Source: Parietaria judaica
Taxonomy: Eukaryota; Streptophyta; Magnoliopsida; Rosales; Urticaceae
Direction of reading: 5' to 3'
DNA: 64,000 nt
Assembly (NCBI GenBank): GCA_954871525.1
Contig: OX940862.1
Coordinates: 34,278,232-34,342,231, forward strand
Shown here: positions 47,061 to 60,812 of the stretch, in pieces
How the letters are laid out: the number at the start of each line of letters is the position of its first letter
Numbering within the stretch: position 1 is the first letter of the stretch
The notes under the pieces: model-generated
Database searches by the model: none
What the model was told of the DNA's origin: nothing
The model's input: only the letters and a program-made list of their open reading frames with translations
Program-made: the position numbers and the translations under genes

Positions 47061-47772
47061 GAATAATATAATTTGAAATCAAGGTTTTGTATCCCAAACA
47101 AAATTATTGCTATCATCAACGATTCGTAATGTTTGATGGCAAAACATGATGTCGAAATGAAACAATGATTGAGTTGAGAGAATCAATAATATGATATTAT
47201 TTGAATTCAAGATTATGTTTCCCAAAATATGCTTGTTATCAAGGATTATGTAAAAAACGTGTGATAGCAAAAGATAGTGGTTAGAGTGAGACATTTAATG
47301 AGTTGGGAATGTCGTGTGTTCTCCTCATTCATAGTGTTTTCACACTATTCTTGCACTCCCTATATGTCTCTTTCACAGCTATGAAGTAAAAGAAAAAGAA
47401 GAAAACTTTATAAAAGAGTTCATCTTATGATGCTAAATTGCCAACTGCCAAGTCAAGAGAAAAGATAAAAAATGGAAAAAGGCTCATTGTTAGAGTACAG
47501 TAAAAAAAAAACAAAAACTTTATGTAATAGTTCATTATATGATGCCAAATTGCTAAGTCAAGAGAAAAGAGAACAAAAATGAAAAAGAAAAGTTCATTGT
47601 AAGAGAAAAGTAAATAAAAATAAAAAGGGTTCATTCTAAGATGCCTAAAAAGAAAATAGGACCAATGCCTAGTAGGCATTTTTAGAGTAATTGGCATTTG
47701 ATGCTCATAAACTTGTTTTTTAATGATTTTTTAATGAGATTGATAGTATCGGTCAATATTACAATGCATTGT
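47061..47772. other. AT-rich intergenic DNA
   Basis: It contains a repeated pattern (AAAGTTCAT... AGAGAAAAG... ATGCC) over 47410-47650, likely an old imperfect tandem repeat. No gene. Confidence 0.4.
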
Positions 47773-47864
47773 CGCATTACTAGAGGTATTCAATGTAAGA
47801 ATAAGTGACACTATTGAACGCATTACTAGAGGTATTCAATGTAAGAATAAGTGACACTATTGAA
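47773..47864. repeat. 46-bp perfect tandem duplication
   Basis: 47773-47818 and 47819-47864 are identical copies starting CGCATTACTAGAGG. The unit belongs to the SINE-like repeat to its right. Confidence 0.9.
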
Positions 47865-48090
47865 CAAGTTTACAATATATAAATGAGACATGCATTTGCG
47901 TCCATGAGATTTGAACCCGTGAACTATCAGTTAATGTTACAATGTAATATTTAGTGTAAGAAAAAGTGACACTATTACTCAAGTTTACAATACGTAAATG
48001 GGGCATGCATTTGCGTCCCATGAGTTTTTAACCCGTGATCTCTTGAGAGATGTATGTAGTGGAGTTACCACTACGCCAATCAAACTTGAT
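47865..48090 (-). mobile_element. tRNA-derived SINE-like element, one copy and a partial tandem copy
   Basis: On the minus strand, TGGCGTAGTGG (48068-48078) is a perfect pol III A box and GGGTTAAAAACTC (48021-48033) stands about 35 bases on as a B box. The following segment (CATGGGACGCAAATGCATG...) is repeated from about 47918, behind a better B box, GGGTTCAAATCTC (47906-47918). The second copy lacks an A box. No clear poly-A end or target duplication could be fixed. Confidence 0.5.
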
Positions 48091-48786
48091 TGTTGATTGA
48101 TGCTCCTAGACTTGTTTGCCGCGCATTTTCTTCCTCGAATTATAGTTTTGGACAACAAGACGTCATATAATTTCCAATGTTAAATAGATCAAGTTATGCA
48201 TCATTTAATAATTTTCTTTTTCTTTTATGATGCTAAGAAACAACGATTTCTTATTTTGTAAAAGATATGTATACATAAGAAATACCCTTAAAGCATTTAA
48301 ATAAAATGGAGCTAGAACAAAATAAGATGTGAATTTTAGCATTTATATTATATAAGTAAATCATATGCTTATGCCTCAAAAAATAACATTTAAATTGAAA
48401 TAAGATGTGAAGCCATACCCATAAAGTAGCAAATCACATATAATGATCGCTACATAAATAACTTTGATTATATTTTATTTATTTTAGCCCATTATCACAC
48501 ACTTGCAAATGGTACAAAAAAATGCAAGTCCACAAAAAACGACACCAGTCTGGCAAAAATGTAGGAAATCAGTCGTTAAAACGACAGTCATTCATCACCT
48601 AACCTGGAGTGATGAGAATCTAAATAATCTGTCAAATTCAATAGTCACCTAAATAATCTGTCAAATTCAATAGTCACCTATTCTGCCAGAAAAAAAACCG
48701 ACCGCAGATCGTTAATTTCACGAAATCATAAAAAATTTCGGAAGCGAAAAGTATTAGAAATAACACGTTTTGCGCTAACCTTATCT
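48091..48786. other. Intergenic DNA 3' of the helicase gene
   Basis: AT-rich. A 29-bp tandem duplication (CTAAATAATCTGTCAAATTC...) lies at 48620-48677. The right end is probably the 3' untranslated region of the minus-strand helicase gene. Confidence 0.5.
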
Positions 48787-51700
48787 TTAGATCTTAGGAT
48801 TAGTCCGCACGAAGGTGAGCCGAGAGAGATAATTATTCTCCGCGAAATCATGCAATGAGCGGTGCGTTCGTGGCCCTTCAGATTCTGTTTTCCCAATCTC
48901 TGTCTTTAAGAGATCTCTACACGCTTCGGCATCCTGGAGATAATCGCCGCAATTTGGTAAATACAAAATAATTTCTAAACTAATATATGCTCAAGTAATC
49001 ACTAAGACCATTATACCTGTAAGAATGACAACATATGTTCTTCAATAGTAGAACGCATAGCCAAAGTTTCGACATGAATAGGACGTGTAGCGCCCATTCG
49101 ATGAGCACGACTTATAACTTGTTCTTCCATGCTAAAAAGACGTAATCAACAAAGGGGTTAAAATTATATAATGATGACCAATATATCACCCAAAATCGCA
49201 ACTACAATATATAAAAGATGATTGGAATAACCTTTTGTCCCAAATCGGCTCCATAAGAAAAACGTGTGACACGAAGCTTAAATCGAGACCCAACGCAGCA
49301 CTACCATCCATTAGAAGCACCATGCAATCTTCATCATTCTGGAACATGGTCAACGACTTCATCTGAAAAATGAAAAGAAAAATATTTAACAAATATATTA
49401 TGTCATTATCCGATCTAGACCGGACAAACTAAGCATCACTGCATCAGAGAAAGAATAAAATGTCAAAAATCTACCTTGTGGCTAGTTTGCATAGGACTGT
49501 ACATGCCAGCAAAATTGATATCTGCAACCAATAACTGGCAAAAAACAACTTTATTGTATATGAACCGAAAGAAATCCACAAAATTCCTGAAGAAATCTCG
49601 GTGTATAAAATTTTACCTGTTGCTCGATGACATGTATATGCTCGAGAAACTGAGAAAATACCAAAACTTTGTCTCTATTCCTTGTCTTTGAGTTTCTCAT
49701 CCACGAAGAACCAAGAAAATCATGAATTGCAACGACATTGGCACCATCGTCTTTTGGCTGACAGCTGTCGCTGTTCGCAGCCTGCAATTCTTTCAATCTA
49801 CTTACAAGATAAGAAACTTTACTGCTCGACGTTGACTGCCAATCCGGGTCCCAGTTATCCTGCATAAACATGTGTAAGAAACACGTTTTTTGTATGTGAA
49901 TCCAGAAACATAAGTAACCCATGTAGTTGTTAATGATACAACGAATGTCATTAATCAATAATGAGGTTACAAACAAATAATTATAGATTATAATTAATTC
50001 CAGTATATCCTTACACTAACTAACTAAATTATGATTATATTTACACAAAATTAACAAGTTTTCCGCTACTAGCTTGCCTGCTTATATGACGGTTGTAACT
50101 CGATAAGATCTTTAGGGACAGGCCACTTTGGGTTGGGATTTTCGGGCCGAGCTAAAGTATCGGGAGTCTGCATCTCGTATGAATTGCCACATCCAGAAAC
50201 TGTACATCTTTCACTGTCCAAAGCTACACATTCCTGACACAATAGATGCCTACACGGTGTAATAACAGGCAAACGACACCATTCTCCACACCTACAAAAC
50301 AATATTCAAATCATTATCGAGAGCACATAGTTATCCATTATCGAGAGCACATAATTATCAACCAAAACGCAATTGGGAAAGCTGAAGCATCTCAATCTTA
50401 AGAGTCACTCACCTTACACAATTGCCACCGTCTAGAAGGTTATACTTGATAAAAGCATACTCATCTGACTTGGGATCGAGACCCGTTTCAACTAAGACAT
50501 CCATCGTTTCCTGAATATCTTGACCAGCGTCCGTGACTTTGATATGCCCAGCCACACAGCAAGATAGCCTAACATTTTTAATTGTCGCGCTTCGGAACTT
50601 CCACTGCTTAGGATTCAAAAGACTTTCAATGTGTGAGGGATCGTTCCAGTCAGCCATGAGAATATTACGTCGCACCGTCACGGCTAATTCGTTATAACTT
50701 CTAGCATGTTCCGCTGTGAAATCGAGAAGCTTGACTTTCTTTATGCAAGGTGGGATATGCTTCAAATCTGCCTTTCTTGCACTGATCATGCATCGATGAA
50801 GTAAGTGCAACAAACGTGTCCGTCCTTCTTCCATTTCAGCCTCGAAAGGTTTGAGAATCCCAGTCTCCCATGACTTTTGATTCTGCCCATAAGCTTCCTC
50901 GTGGAGAAATTTCAATAACGGTTGAAGATGTGAGAGTTGACTATTGGGTGTGTTCGGAGTCGGCGTCCCGGTCAATATCCAACGGTTTGAAGCCACTAAA
51001 GAAACAGCCATTTGCAATTTGTTGGTCAACGCGACGCTTGACCCGAGAGTGTGCCCCTCATCTAATATGATCCTTAGCCAATGCACTTGCCGCATTGCGC
51101 TTCTTTTCCTCGAGCCCCATTCGGCACTTAGACGGCTGAAAGTAGTAATAACGACATCATAGTCCCAAGCCAGATTATGTGTATTCGGATTTTTGTGGTC
51201 CGTCCATATATACACTCGCAAGTGATTAGGCCTCACATGCTTTTGGATTTGGGTTCTCCAGTGATCAACTAGATTCGCAGGAACAACGACAAGGGTCGCT
51301 TTTGATAAATAGAGCCTGATCGAATCTAACGGTGTAGAAAGAGCGATTCTCAGAGCAGATGTGTCGAAGACCAAGTTCTGAAGGTTTCGGGGATAAAACC
51401 ATTTGACAGTACCCTTTTCCACTACTTTTCTAAGACCGAATGATTTGAATATCGTCTGAAAACTACGTGCATCTTCGTGGGGCTCTATGTACATGCTTAT
51501 AAAAGGGGTCCTAACACCAACTGTCTCCATTTCCGAGATCTTGTCTGGAGAAAGTGTGAGTAACCAGCTCAAGGCTTTCTTTGTAGCGGAGTTTATCAAG
51601 CAATGGTGCTCCTTGAGAACACTTGCGAAGAACGAAACGTTTTGGTCTTCTCCTCCGGATGTTCCTCTGTTGCAGAATCCGTGAAAGTATGTTATTGGCT

Positions 51701-53926
51701 CGCAATCGTCATAAGCTTCTTCCGGAACACTGCAGCTCTGATACCGAAGATCCGAGTTCATGCTACAAAACCATGCTGTGGTAGCATCGGATATCCGACT
51801 TTCTTGAAGCTTCCTCCACTTGCGACAAGAATCGCATTGAGCCCAGGTATCATTGTTCTCATATTGCTTGTTTTTATGTTTCGAAGCTCGCTTGCCCTTT
51901 TTAGAAACCTCATAGAAGGTATCAGCCTGTTTTTTGCTAGTGTATGATGCTTCCTCTAACCGAAAGATAAGATTTTTCTTTACGCTAGTCAAGCCCCTAG
52001 TGCTACGAATAGCACGGATTGCTGGCTCAGAGCGTGTAGCTTTAGCGATAGCTAATTGTTTACTATTACATGAATCACCGACTCCGGGTTGCTCATTGAG
52101 AAAAACTAACCTGGCTCTTTTTGATGAGTGGTAGCCAAGTTGCTCGGGACTGGTATGAGCCTTTTGATCCACATCGCTCTTTCTCCGGTGCAGATAAGAA
52201 CCTTTAAGATCATAATAGCCGCATCTCGAATCGCCATTATGAGTGCACCACGTGACTTGAGCAGAATCCGGTGGATCGGCCAATTTTCCTCGAGTCTTAA
52301 GAATCAGGGAAAGAGCTGTTATTGTCTTGCCTAAGCCCGGTTCGTCGCAGAACAAACCCCCGGGAAAATCATTGATTGTGGGAGCTTCACCAGAGACTAT
52401 TTCCCCTGAAACCGTACTAACATGAAAAGCGAAGCCGTCTTCGGTTGAGAAAGCCGTGTACAAGGGATTTGGCAAGATTTTTGGATGTTGCTCTCGTTGT
52501 AGCATCCACTTCACCGCTGCTTGTTGATGTGGAAATAATTTCAGCTTCATGCACGGCATGATCAACGCTGCCAAGAATCTCAAATGGTGACACGTCCCCG
52601 CAACTCTGACGAGCTCTACTGGTCCCAAAGGCGCCAGTACTTTGATCAGAATATCATCACTGAGATCCCAAAGACCGGATCTATAAGCGTCATCTACAGG
52701 CTGTATTCGCGAAGGATCGGTGTATACCATCGTTGCAACGCTCGGCAAACCCTTGAAGATTTCATGAAGTTCGAATAGCTTTTTCTTGCGGGGAGGAGCA
52801 ACATTGTGATGCAGCTCGCACCCAAGAACATGGCAGTCAGAGAGATTCCACATCTTCGAACTAGTGGCGAGAGGACCCCCAACGTAATCTTCACTTGCAA
52901 TGATCGATCGCCTTTGCTCCCAATCGCAACTGCAATAATAACATCCCTGAACTAAATTAGGGCAAACACAAATGCCAAAGTCGACATTTTCTTGAACTAA
53001 ACGCAATGCTAAAGCATAAAATCGCGCAAATCAACCATCCGTATCAACCAAACCGAATTCAAGATTCGATTTCCGCAATAAAATAGTTAACTAGTTTGAA
53101 AATCGCTGACTTCCGAAGCCCAATGCTAAAAATTCACGCAAAGCGACCATCCGTATCGATCAGACCATATACAAGATGCGGTTTCCGCAATAAACTCACG
53201 AAATCAGAAGCGCGATGCTGAAATCAGGCTAATTAACCAGCCGAATTAATAATCTGTAAGCAAGACGCGATTTCAGATTCAAGAATCAACAGATTCTAGA
53301 ATTATACAATCGAATTCGCTGGATTTGGAAACGCAATGCCGAAATCAGGCCACTTCACAGTGGAAAGAGAGATACCTCAGGTGCCGGAACAGCGCGCCGG
53401 CCACGGAACCGGACCTCGGAAACTGCCACCCCGACCAGACCTCCAAAGGAAGATACACATCCACCAGCACAACCGCCCTCACCTCGCCTCCGCCGCCACC
53501 ATCTCCGGCTTCAATCCCGACGACACGCGCCGCCACGTAAAGACACTTGTGAGCCACCAGCGCGTGGAGCTGCTCCGCCACGCTCACGCTCCCGTTCACC
53601 ATCCCGGCGCTCCTCGCTCTCGCGGTGACCGTCCTCTTCCCCTCCGCCGAATCGCCTCCCTTAGTCGTTGCCTTCCTCTTCTTCCCCGATCTCCGGCTCG
53701 TCGGAGTCCGGACGACCTCCGGAACCGTCTCTGGGGCGGCGTCGCTTCGTGGCGGCGACAGCACGACGCCATCGGCGGAGGTGAACGCGACGGAGGCGTT
53801 GTGGCGGACGACGCGGAGGCGTGTGCCGGCGCGTGGGGGAGGCGAGGAGGAGGCGACCGTAAGAACCGCACAGAGGTAACCGCAGAGCTTGTGATCCGGA
53901 ACCGGAGGCTCTTGGTCCGACTCCAT
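48787..53926 (-). CDS. F-box / CW zinc finger / SNF2 helicase / RING protein (At3g54460-type), eight exons
   Basis: Exons: 53376-53926, 50413-52929, 50078-50291, 49617-49859, 49475-49534, 49232-49362, 49017-49131, 48787-48933. They join in phase to 1325 residues. All introns are GT-AG except intron 3, which has a GC donor (50077-50076). Order: an Ala/Ser/Arg-rich N-terminus; F-box about 270-305 (LWDLSDDILIKVLAPL); SNF2 ATPase starting near 310 with Walker A DEPGLGKT about 379-386; an insert with a CW-type zinc finger about 546-583 (WAQCDSCRKWRKL); DEGH box about 807-810; RING-like cysteines about 1020-1057; helicase C-terminal half with QVISRAHRMG. It is probably a nuclear, Rad5/Rad16-like chromatin remodeller with ubiquitin-ligase features; CW domains read methylated histone H3K4. 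Targets are unknown. The gene is divergent from eL32. Confidence 0.94.
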
Positions 53927-54139
53927 TGGAAAACGACAGCGGGAAGTGAAACAAGAGTTTTAAGCTGAGATGACTTCGTGTTATTGTTTGCAAGTGACAT
54001 GACATCTTCTAAGACTCGTGGGATTGAATAAATACGACACGTGTGTTGAAGAAACGACATGATATGGTGAAACGACACGCTAAGCAATATTATTCTCGTC
54101 AAATTTAAGTGACATTATTTTTGTTAAAAACATTTTCTA
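53927..54139. other. Promoter-side flank of the helicase gene
   Basis: A short 5' flank of the minus-strand gene. No clear TATA box was seen. The flank ends at the left target duplication of the hAT-like element (54132-54139). Confidence 0.4.
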
Positions 54140-54706
54140 GGGGTGGCAATTCAAGTTTCGTGTCGTGTTCATACCGGGTCTTAATCGAATTTTACTTATT
54201 TTATATAGACTGAGGCCCGCTCCATTAACTAACCGTGTTAGAAGACAAGACCCAGACGTGGCCCATTTAAATACCGTGTACCCGTTTAATCCATTTAAGA
54301 GATTCATGTATTTAGAAATGATAAATTAATTCAATTTGTGCTCATCTAACTTTATTTATTTAATTATATTATATCATATAAGATTTTAAGATTTACTAAC
54401 AAATTTTAATGTTCATCAATTGTACGACGTAATTAATAAAATAAAATATAAATATCATATATAACAAGTATTAACACACCAAATAATATATATATATAAT
54501 GCACAAAATGTAACTTTTTGCTCCTTAATCGTGTCCAATTAAGTCCCATCGTGTTGTCGCGTTCGTGTCGTGTTTACCCTTTATTTAATCGTGTTAATTG
54601 TGTTCAACATGATTGGACCCAGATCTATTTATGATAGAGCCAAACCTGCTTAAATAGTGTCGTTACCGTTTTGGGTTTCGTATTTGGGCCCGAATTACCA
54701 CACCTG
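54140..54706. mobile_element. hAT-like MITE in the divergent promoter region
   Basis: The left end GGGGTGGCAATTC and the right end, read on the minus strand, CAGGTGTGGTAATTC form imperfect terminal inverted repeats. Flanks ATTTTCTA (54132-54139) and ATTTTGTA (54707-54714) are an 8-bp target duplication with one mismatch, as expected for hAT elements. No coding sequence; 567 bp. GGGGTGGCAA ends are common in plant hAT MITEs. Confidence 0.6.
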
Positions 54707-54823
54707 ATTTTGTAATATAAAGTAATATATCATTTCCCATATCAATTTTAATCCCAAAACGTTGATTTGTCTGAGAAATATCAATTTTTAAGGATCTAAT
54801 CTATATTGAATAAACAATGGGTT

Positions 54824-54916
54824 TGGGCCCAGGTAGGATGAATATGTTTGGGCTGAAAGCGGGTCGGGTAGCCGAATCACGGGTCCAATATATATGACCA
54901 TTTAAGTCTAGGGTTT
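54824..54916 (+). promoter_or_regulatory. Ribosomal-protein promoter: two site II motifs and a telo-box
   Basis: TGGGCC at 54824-54829 and TGGGCT at 54849-54854 are site II elements (TGGGCY), and TAGGGTTT at 54909-54916 is a telo-box. This pairing just upstream of the start is well established for plant ribosomal protein genes and links them to growth-dependent transcription through TCP factors. It fits the eL32 gene that follows. Confidence 0.75.
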
Positions 54917-54963
54917 CCATCACCACGCTGCTTCAATACTCGATCTTCTTCAATACCAGCAAG

Positions 54964-55146
54964 GTTCGTCGCCCTCTCTCCATTTCCCTTTACCTGCTCA
55001 ATCACTAATTCTTGTAGCGTATGTAATCCACTTTTCTTCGATTCGTTCAGCTTCAATTGTCATTTCAATTTTGGTTCGTCGATCGAAAGTCTAGGGCTTT
55101 TGTTTGTGGTTCTTCATATACTGATTTGGGGTTTGTTTTTTTGGCA
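54964..55146 (+). other. Probable 5' UTR intron of the eL32 gene
   Basis: CAGCAAG|GTTCGTC at about 54963/54964 and TTTTTTTGGCAG| at 55146, six bases before the ATG, fit a leader intron, common in plant ribosomal protein genes. The acceptor is strong; the donor is a choice by eye. Confidence 0.55.
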
Positions 55147-55152
55147 GTAACA

Positions 55153-56246
<1,094 letters not shown>

Positions 56247-58907
56247 GCATATTTTGCCTACTCTTTTGAATCTTAAATGTTTTGATGTGTTGTTTCACTT
56301 AGACCTTTGTGCCATTGAAGTAACATTTTAAGTAATTTTGATGTTTTAATCACTAGATTAAGAGCTATGGTTATTAACCAGCAAGTTCTTGACATGTTAA
56401 GTGAACAATTTTGTTTTTGTAGCTTGAATCCAAATATTTAGATTGTTTCAGTTTTATTTCTGTTTAGATGTGTACCAAAAAAGAATAACAAAAAAATATT
56501 TTAATAAACCCGACCCATATTTCCTTGTGATTGACTTTGGTCTATAAGATGTAAAAAATATTAATAATGTTCGCTTGTGCGTAGACCTGTCTCTAAAGTT
56601 GGATGGCCCTAGGCTGAATATGTGCTCGTTTTTTTTTTTTTTTTTTTTACGGCTGTAAAAATTCAGCTGCCGCGGTTGAAAGTTTGCGGTGAGCGTAGAA
56701 AATTTCGGTGGCTTCCACAAGATAAACTCGTGCGAATATGTTTTACTTTTACATATTCAAGGTTAGTAGTAGGAAGTAGGAACATGTATTGGTGAATTAG
56801 TTAAAGATGTAGGTATGTTTATTTTGTAGTCCTAGATTTTTATAGATACTTTCATTCTGAATGAAGCTCGATGTCTTGTTTTAAGTAACGAAAGATAACG
56901 GATTATGCAATTGCATACTATTGCGAGTGGTTCAAAGTCAAACCACCTCGTCTAAAAAAATCGGTACAATAAAACCTAGATTTTATTTTTCTAGTGGAAA
57001 TTCTTATAAAATTTTAGTTTAATCGAGTAGTAATTTTTAATGAAATTTAAATATAACCCTTTGAAGCTATATTTTGATTTTAAAAAATAAAATAAATAAA
57101 ACCCCTTGAGAGACAGCATTTGATACTCTTGTACAAAAATAGAGTGCTCCAAAGGTCCAATCTCATTCTCATGCTGAAGTATATAATAAACACTCTTTGT
57201 ACGTATATCAATGTAGGACTCTCGAAAAGAGTGACAAGCTTGGTTTGTGAGTCAACAAAATTTCATATCATGGACAAACAGTTGGACTTGAGACCCTAAG
57301 CTCTTCTCTTGTCAGTAGATTTTTTAAAGCAAAATCTATGAGTTGAAGGAGAGTCAATTTCGGAATTTCAAGGAGATCTTGACGATATAAATCCATATAG
57401 TTGTACTTGTAGCCACAACACAAGGGTTATACGTCTCGTTATATTCAAGTCATCATGGATATAAGTTATAACCAAGCGCCTCGTTGGAAATATTTTCTCG
57501 TCCAAATTTGTTCTCTCGTTCTTCGTAGAGAGACAAAGAGAAAGACGAGAACTCAAAGGGGGTGTACTTCACAGAATACTCGAGATCAACCTTATTATTA
57601 ATGGCATCTTCAAGACAAACTTGTTGTTCTTTACGCCATATACAAGTCTCAGTGAATCTGACATCCTTGGGAGGTTGTGGTGGAGGTAGAAAGGAGGAGT
57701 TCAAGTCAAGATCAATCTAACGAAGGGAATCAGCTTGCACTCACAAAATTCTTGGATTGGGGTGTTGACAACCTTGTGAGAAGGATATTGAAGGGATTAG
57801 AGTCTGCATCCACGTTGTACGGGAGCAGTGGTCATTTAAAAGAGTCACGAAGCCGATTCGTTAATCAACAAGTTACAAGCAGCGGTCACAACGCTGGTCA
57901 GATCGTTTAGAGTGAGCTCCAATGTATTGTTTTTATGATTCACCGTGTATTGTCTATTTTGTAGATATTATTATTGTTAATTAATATGAGTGAGTGCCCC
58001 GCAAGATAAGCTTTTTACATTAGATGTGTCTAACTTCGTTAACAGAATCTCGCGTGCGATCTTTTACTTTTTGCACTAATATTTGACTAATATATATATA
58101 TATATATATATTTAAAAATGCATAAGAAGTTTTTAAGCTAGTTAAATCAACATAAATATTTCAACAGTTATAAACAAATTAAACTTGTACAAACTCATTA
58201 AAATGAGAACTATTTTAACAACTGAAAAAAAGAAATTATAACTATATATGAGGAAAATGAGAACTTTTATTTTTTAATGCCGATTAGACATTATATTTTT
58301 TGGTTGGTCCAATGATAAGAGAATTGACAAACTCTTCGAAATCCTTCGAGCAGTAGTTATAAGTCGTATCAAATTATTGCACTTTTTAATTTTTGTATTT
58401 TCCTAACTCATTTTTGCACAAACAGTGCCAACAAATTATGCGTTGTGTAACGTGTTTGATGTTCCATTCCATTTCGTTGTGTGGCTTCATTGTGGGGTAT
58501 TTCAATTTTTATATTATACATACATATATATATATATGTATATATATTTAAATGCTTTTATACTGTAATTTGGCCTACATACTTTATGTTCATAAATATA
58601 TTAAATTCGGAAACAATTTTCCTCATATGTCGAGTCATACTCACAACATGGTTATGTAACCTAGAAATAGGTATTTACGTCTGCTTCAATTTGGAACAAC
58701 GCAATAACTTTATTCCATGAATAAATTAATTTACCATCTTACAATGATTTTAAGTTGCACATTCAACGGCTTAATAGTATTTATTGCGAATAATTGAGTA
58801 GTAAACTATTTTCAAACACGATAATAAATAGTGATAAATGAAGCTCTACAATCAATGGCGTAAATTGTTAGTTGCCACTTGTTGTGGGTCATATTCATAT
58901 ATATATA

Positions 58908-58962
<55 letters not shown>

Positions 58963-59935
58963 TAATAATTATACTGATGCTTATACAATAATATATAGCT
59001 GAAATTCTGCTATATATTAGGCTTTCAAATGAAGACTTGGCAAAAGTTATAGATATCTCGAATTGCCAATATTCAACTTAAAAATACAGGTTTCTGTCAC
59101 ACTCCTTTGTGTAAAGCCATAATTGCTATCGGAGAAAAAAAAAATATATTACAATAATTGCCATTTTGATTCAATAAACATAAATACTCATTTAATTTAT
59201 GTTTGACAAACTTGAAAGTGTTATGGGAAGAAAAATGGAATAAAAGTCGTTAAATAGGCAGTTTATGCAAATTATTGCCTAATATTGGTGTAATTTTTCT
59301 GATGATTTTTCATTGCAGGGATGTAATGAATCTCACCTACCATTACCAGTAGCTTTCGAATACTCTCAAATATCACATGATGCATGTGTTTATGTCGTTT
59401 TGTGAAAATGCACATGTTAAGTATATGTATAAAATTAATATGTATGCATCTAATGAGTTATTCATACATATATATATATATATATATATAGCACTACCTT
59501 CGAATTTAGTTGTGTAGTTATGCTTATAAATTATTTTTAGGGCTTGAAATACGATGGAAAAGTATATGATACGGTAAGGTATACCGTAAGTTATAGTTAG
59601 GGTTTTGAGTTTATGTATTTCACTTTTTTTATACAGGTATCAGTAAGTATAAGAATATTGTAATTTGAAAATTTTAGAACTTTTTTATTTTATTTTATCT
59701 ATGATTCATGATTTTTTAACTGAGGTGATATTACATGTACTTGCATTACAAAATATATTCGTAGTGTAAGAATAACTGATACAGTTGACTAATATTACAT
59801 ATATTTGCAATTTGTCTCGTTGGATTATGAACTCACTACTTCTCTAAAAACCAGTTAGCAATTTACTGCTAAGTTAGTTACGGATGTGTAATGTCTGATA
59901 ACCATGATAAGTTGGTACTTTAGGAGAATAATAAC
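56247..59935. other. AT-rich intergenic DNA
   Basis: The first ~150 bases are the eL32 3' region. Poly-T at about 56629-56648. A block at about 57160-57910 is less AT-rich, with frames open on both strands but no domain I can recognise; it may be a worn transposon. (TA)n runs lie at about 58090-58111, 58895-58962 and 59466-59490. A stretch at 59720-59870 (GTGTAAGAATAACTGAT, TTGGATTATGAACTCACTA) resembles the SINE-like repeat at 47865-48090. No gene supported. Confidence 0.45.
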
Positions 59936-60691
59936 TGTTGATGGCGATTTTCACCGCCCTTTTTCCAGTCACAAAGATAAACAAAAATAATAATAATAAT
60001 GATGGTAGGCTGAATATCTCTGTTTTATTATAATGAATAGGGCTCGGTTTCTCTCGTTTGATAGCTTGTATAAATGAAAGACTCAAAAGTACAACGAACG
60101 ATGGACTCTTTTAGGATCTTGCTATACTCGAAATCTCAATGAACTTAGAGACTCGGAATAACAAGAATGGCTGAGAGTAAATCGACTACGAATACTCAAT
60201 ATGGAATCGAATGTCTTCATTTGAGACTTTACATGCATATTTATAGCCTTAGGGTTTCCTATGATTACTTTATTTCTTGCTCCACTAATCTCGCTAGGTT
60301 TTCTCTTCATCTCGCTTGATTTGTTGCTGACTTCCTTTGAATACGTAATCAACTCTATGATTCTCTCCATGATTAACCGATTCTCCTTTATTCTTTTAAT
60401 TCATGCTTATCTCCTTATTAATGTGCCGAGATACTTGCGATGAACTTCTTCCCGACAAGCTTCTGTGTGAGCGAACATCTCGATGGGCTTTCGTCCGAGC
60501 AAGTATTCTGATGGGCCTCTGGGAGGAAACACTTGCTCGGGCTAAACCTGGTCGCTGGCCGATGTCTGCTCGGGCGTGTTCCTTTGTTGACTGATAGTCA
60601 GCTAGTCTTCTTGCTTAGATTCTATGTCGTTTTTTGGAGGAAATGACTCAAGTTGTGTTGAGGATGAATTTGACGAAATCCGACCTTAACA
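59936..60691 (-). mobile_element. Diverged solo LTR related to the Tat family at 1-14118
   Basis: Ends TGTTGATGGCGATTTTCACC and CCGACCTTAACA match the ends of the Tat LTR (TGTAGAGGGCGATTCGCACC and CCGACCTTAACA) in the same orientation, at similar length (756 against 726 bp), while the middle is largely different. Flanks ATAAC (59931-59935) and ATAAG (60692-60696) are a 5-bp duplication with one mismatch. No internal region adjoins. Confidence 0.8.
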
Positions 60692-60812
60692 ATAAGCATA
60701 AATATAAAGAAACAAAGTAGTCTAGGTTAATATATAAAAAATAAAAATAAAAACCTGGTCATCTATAATAACGTTGATGATTTTTTATTTTTATTACTTT
60801 ACAAAATAAATA
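60692..60812. other. Short spacer between two solo LTRs
   Basis: 121 AT-rich bases; nothing recognised. Confidence 0.5.

Noticed and set aside
53345..53376. Extension of helicase exon 1 past the splice donor
   Set aside because: GTATCT at 53375 downward and the acceptor before 52929 give a phase-correct joint (HLS|CDWEQ); the extension has no similarity.
57453..57910. Possible gene or copia-type relic with frames on both strands
   Set aside because: I could not recognise any domain or motif of integrase, RT or a plant gene; left as unassigned intergenic DNA.
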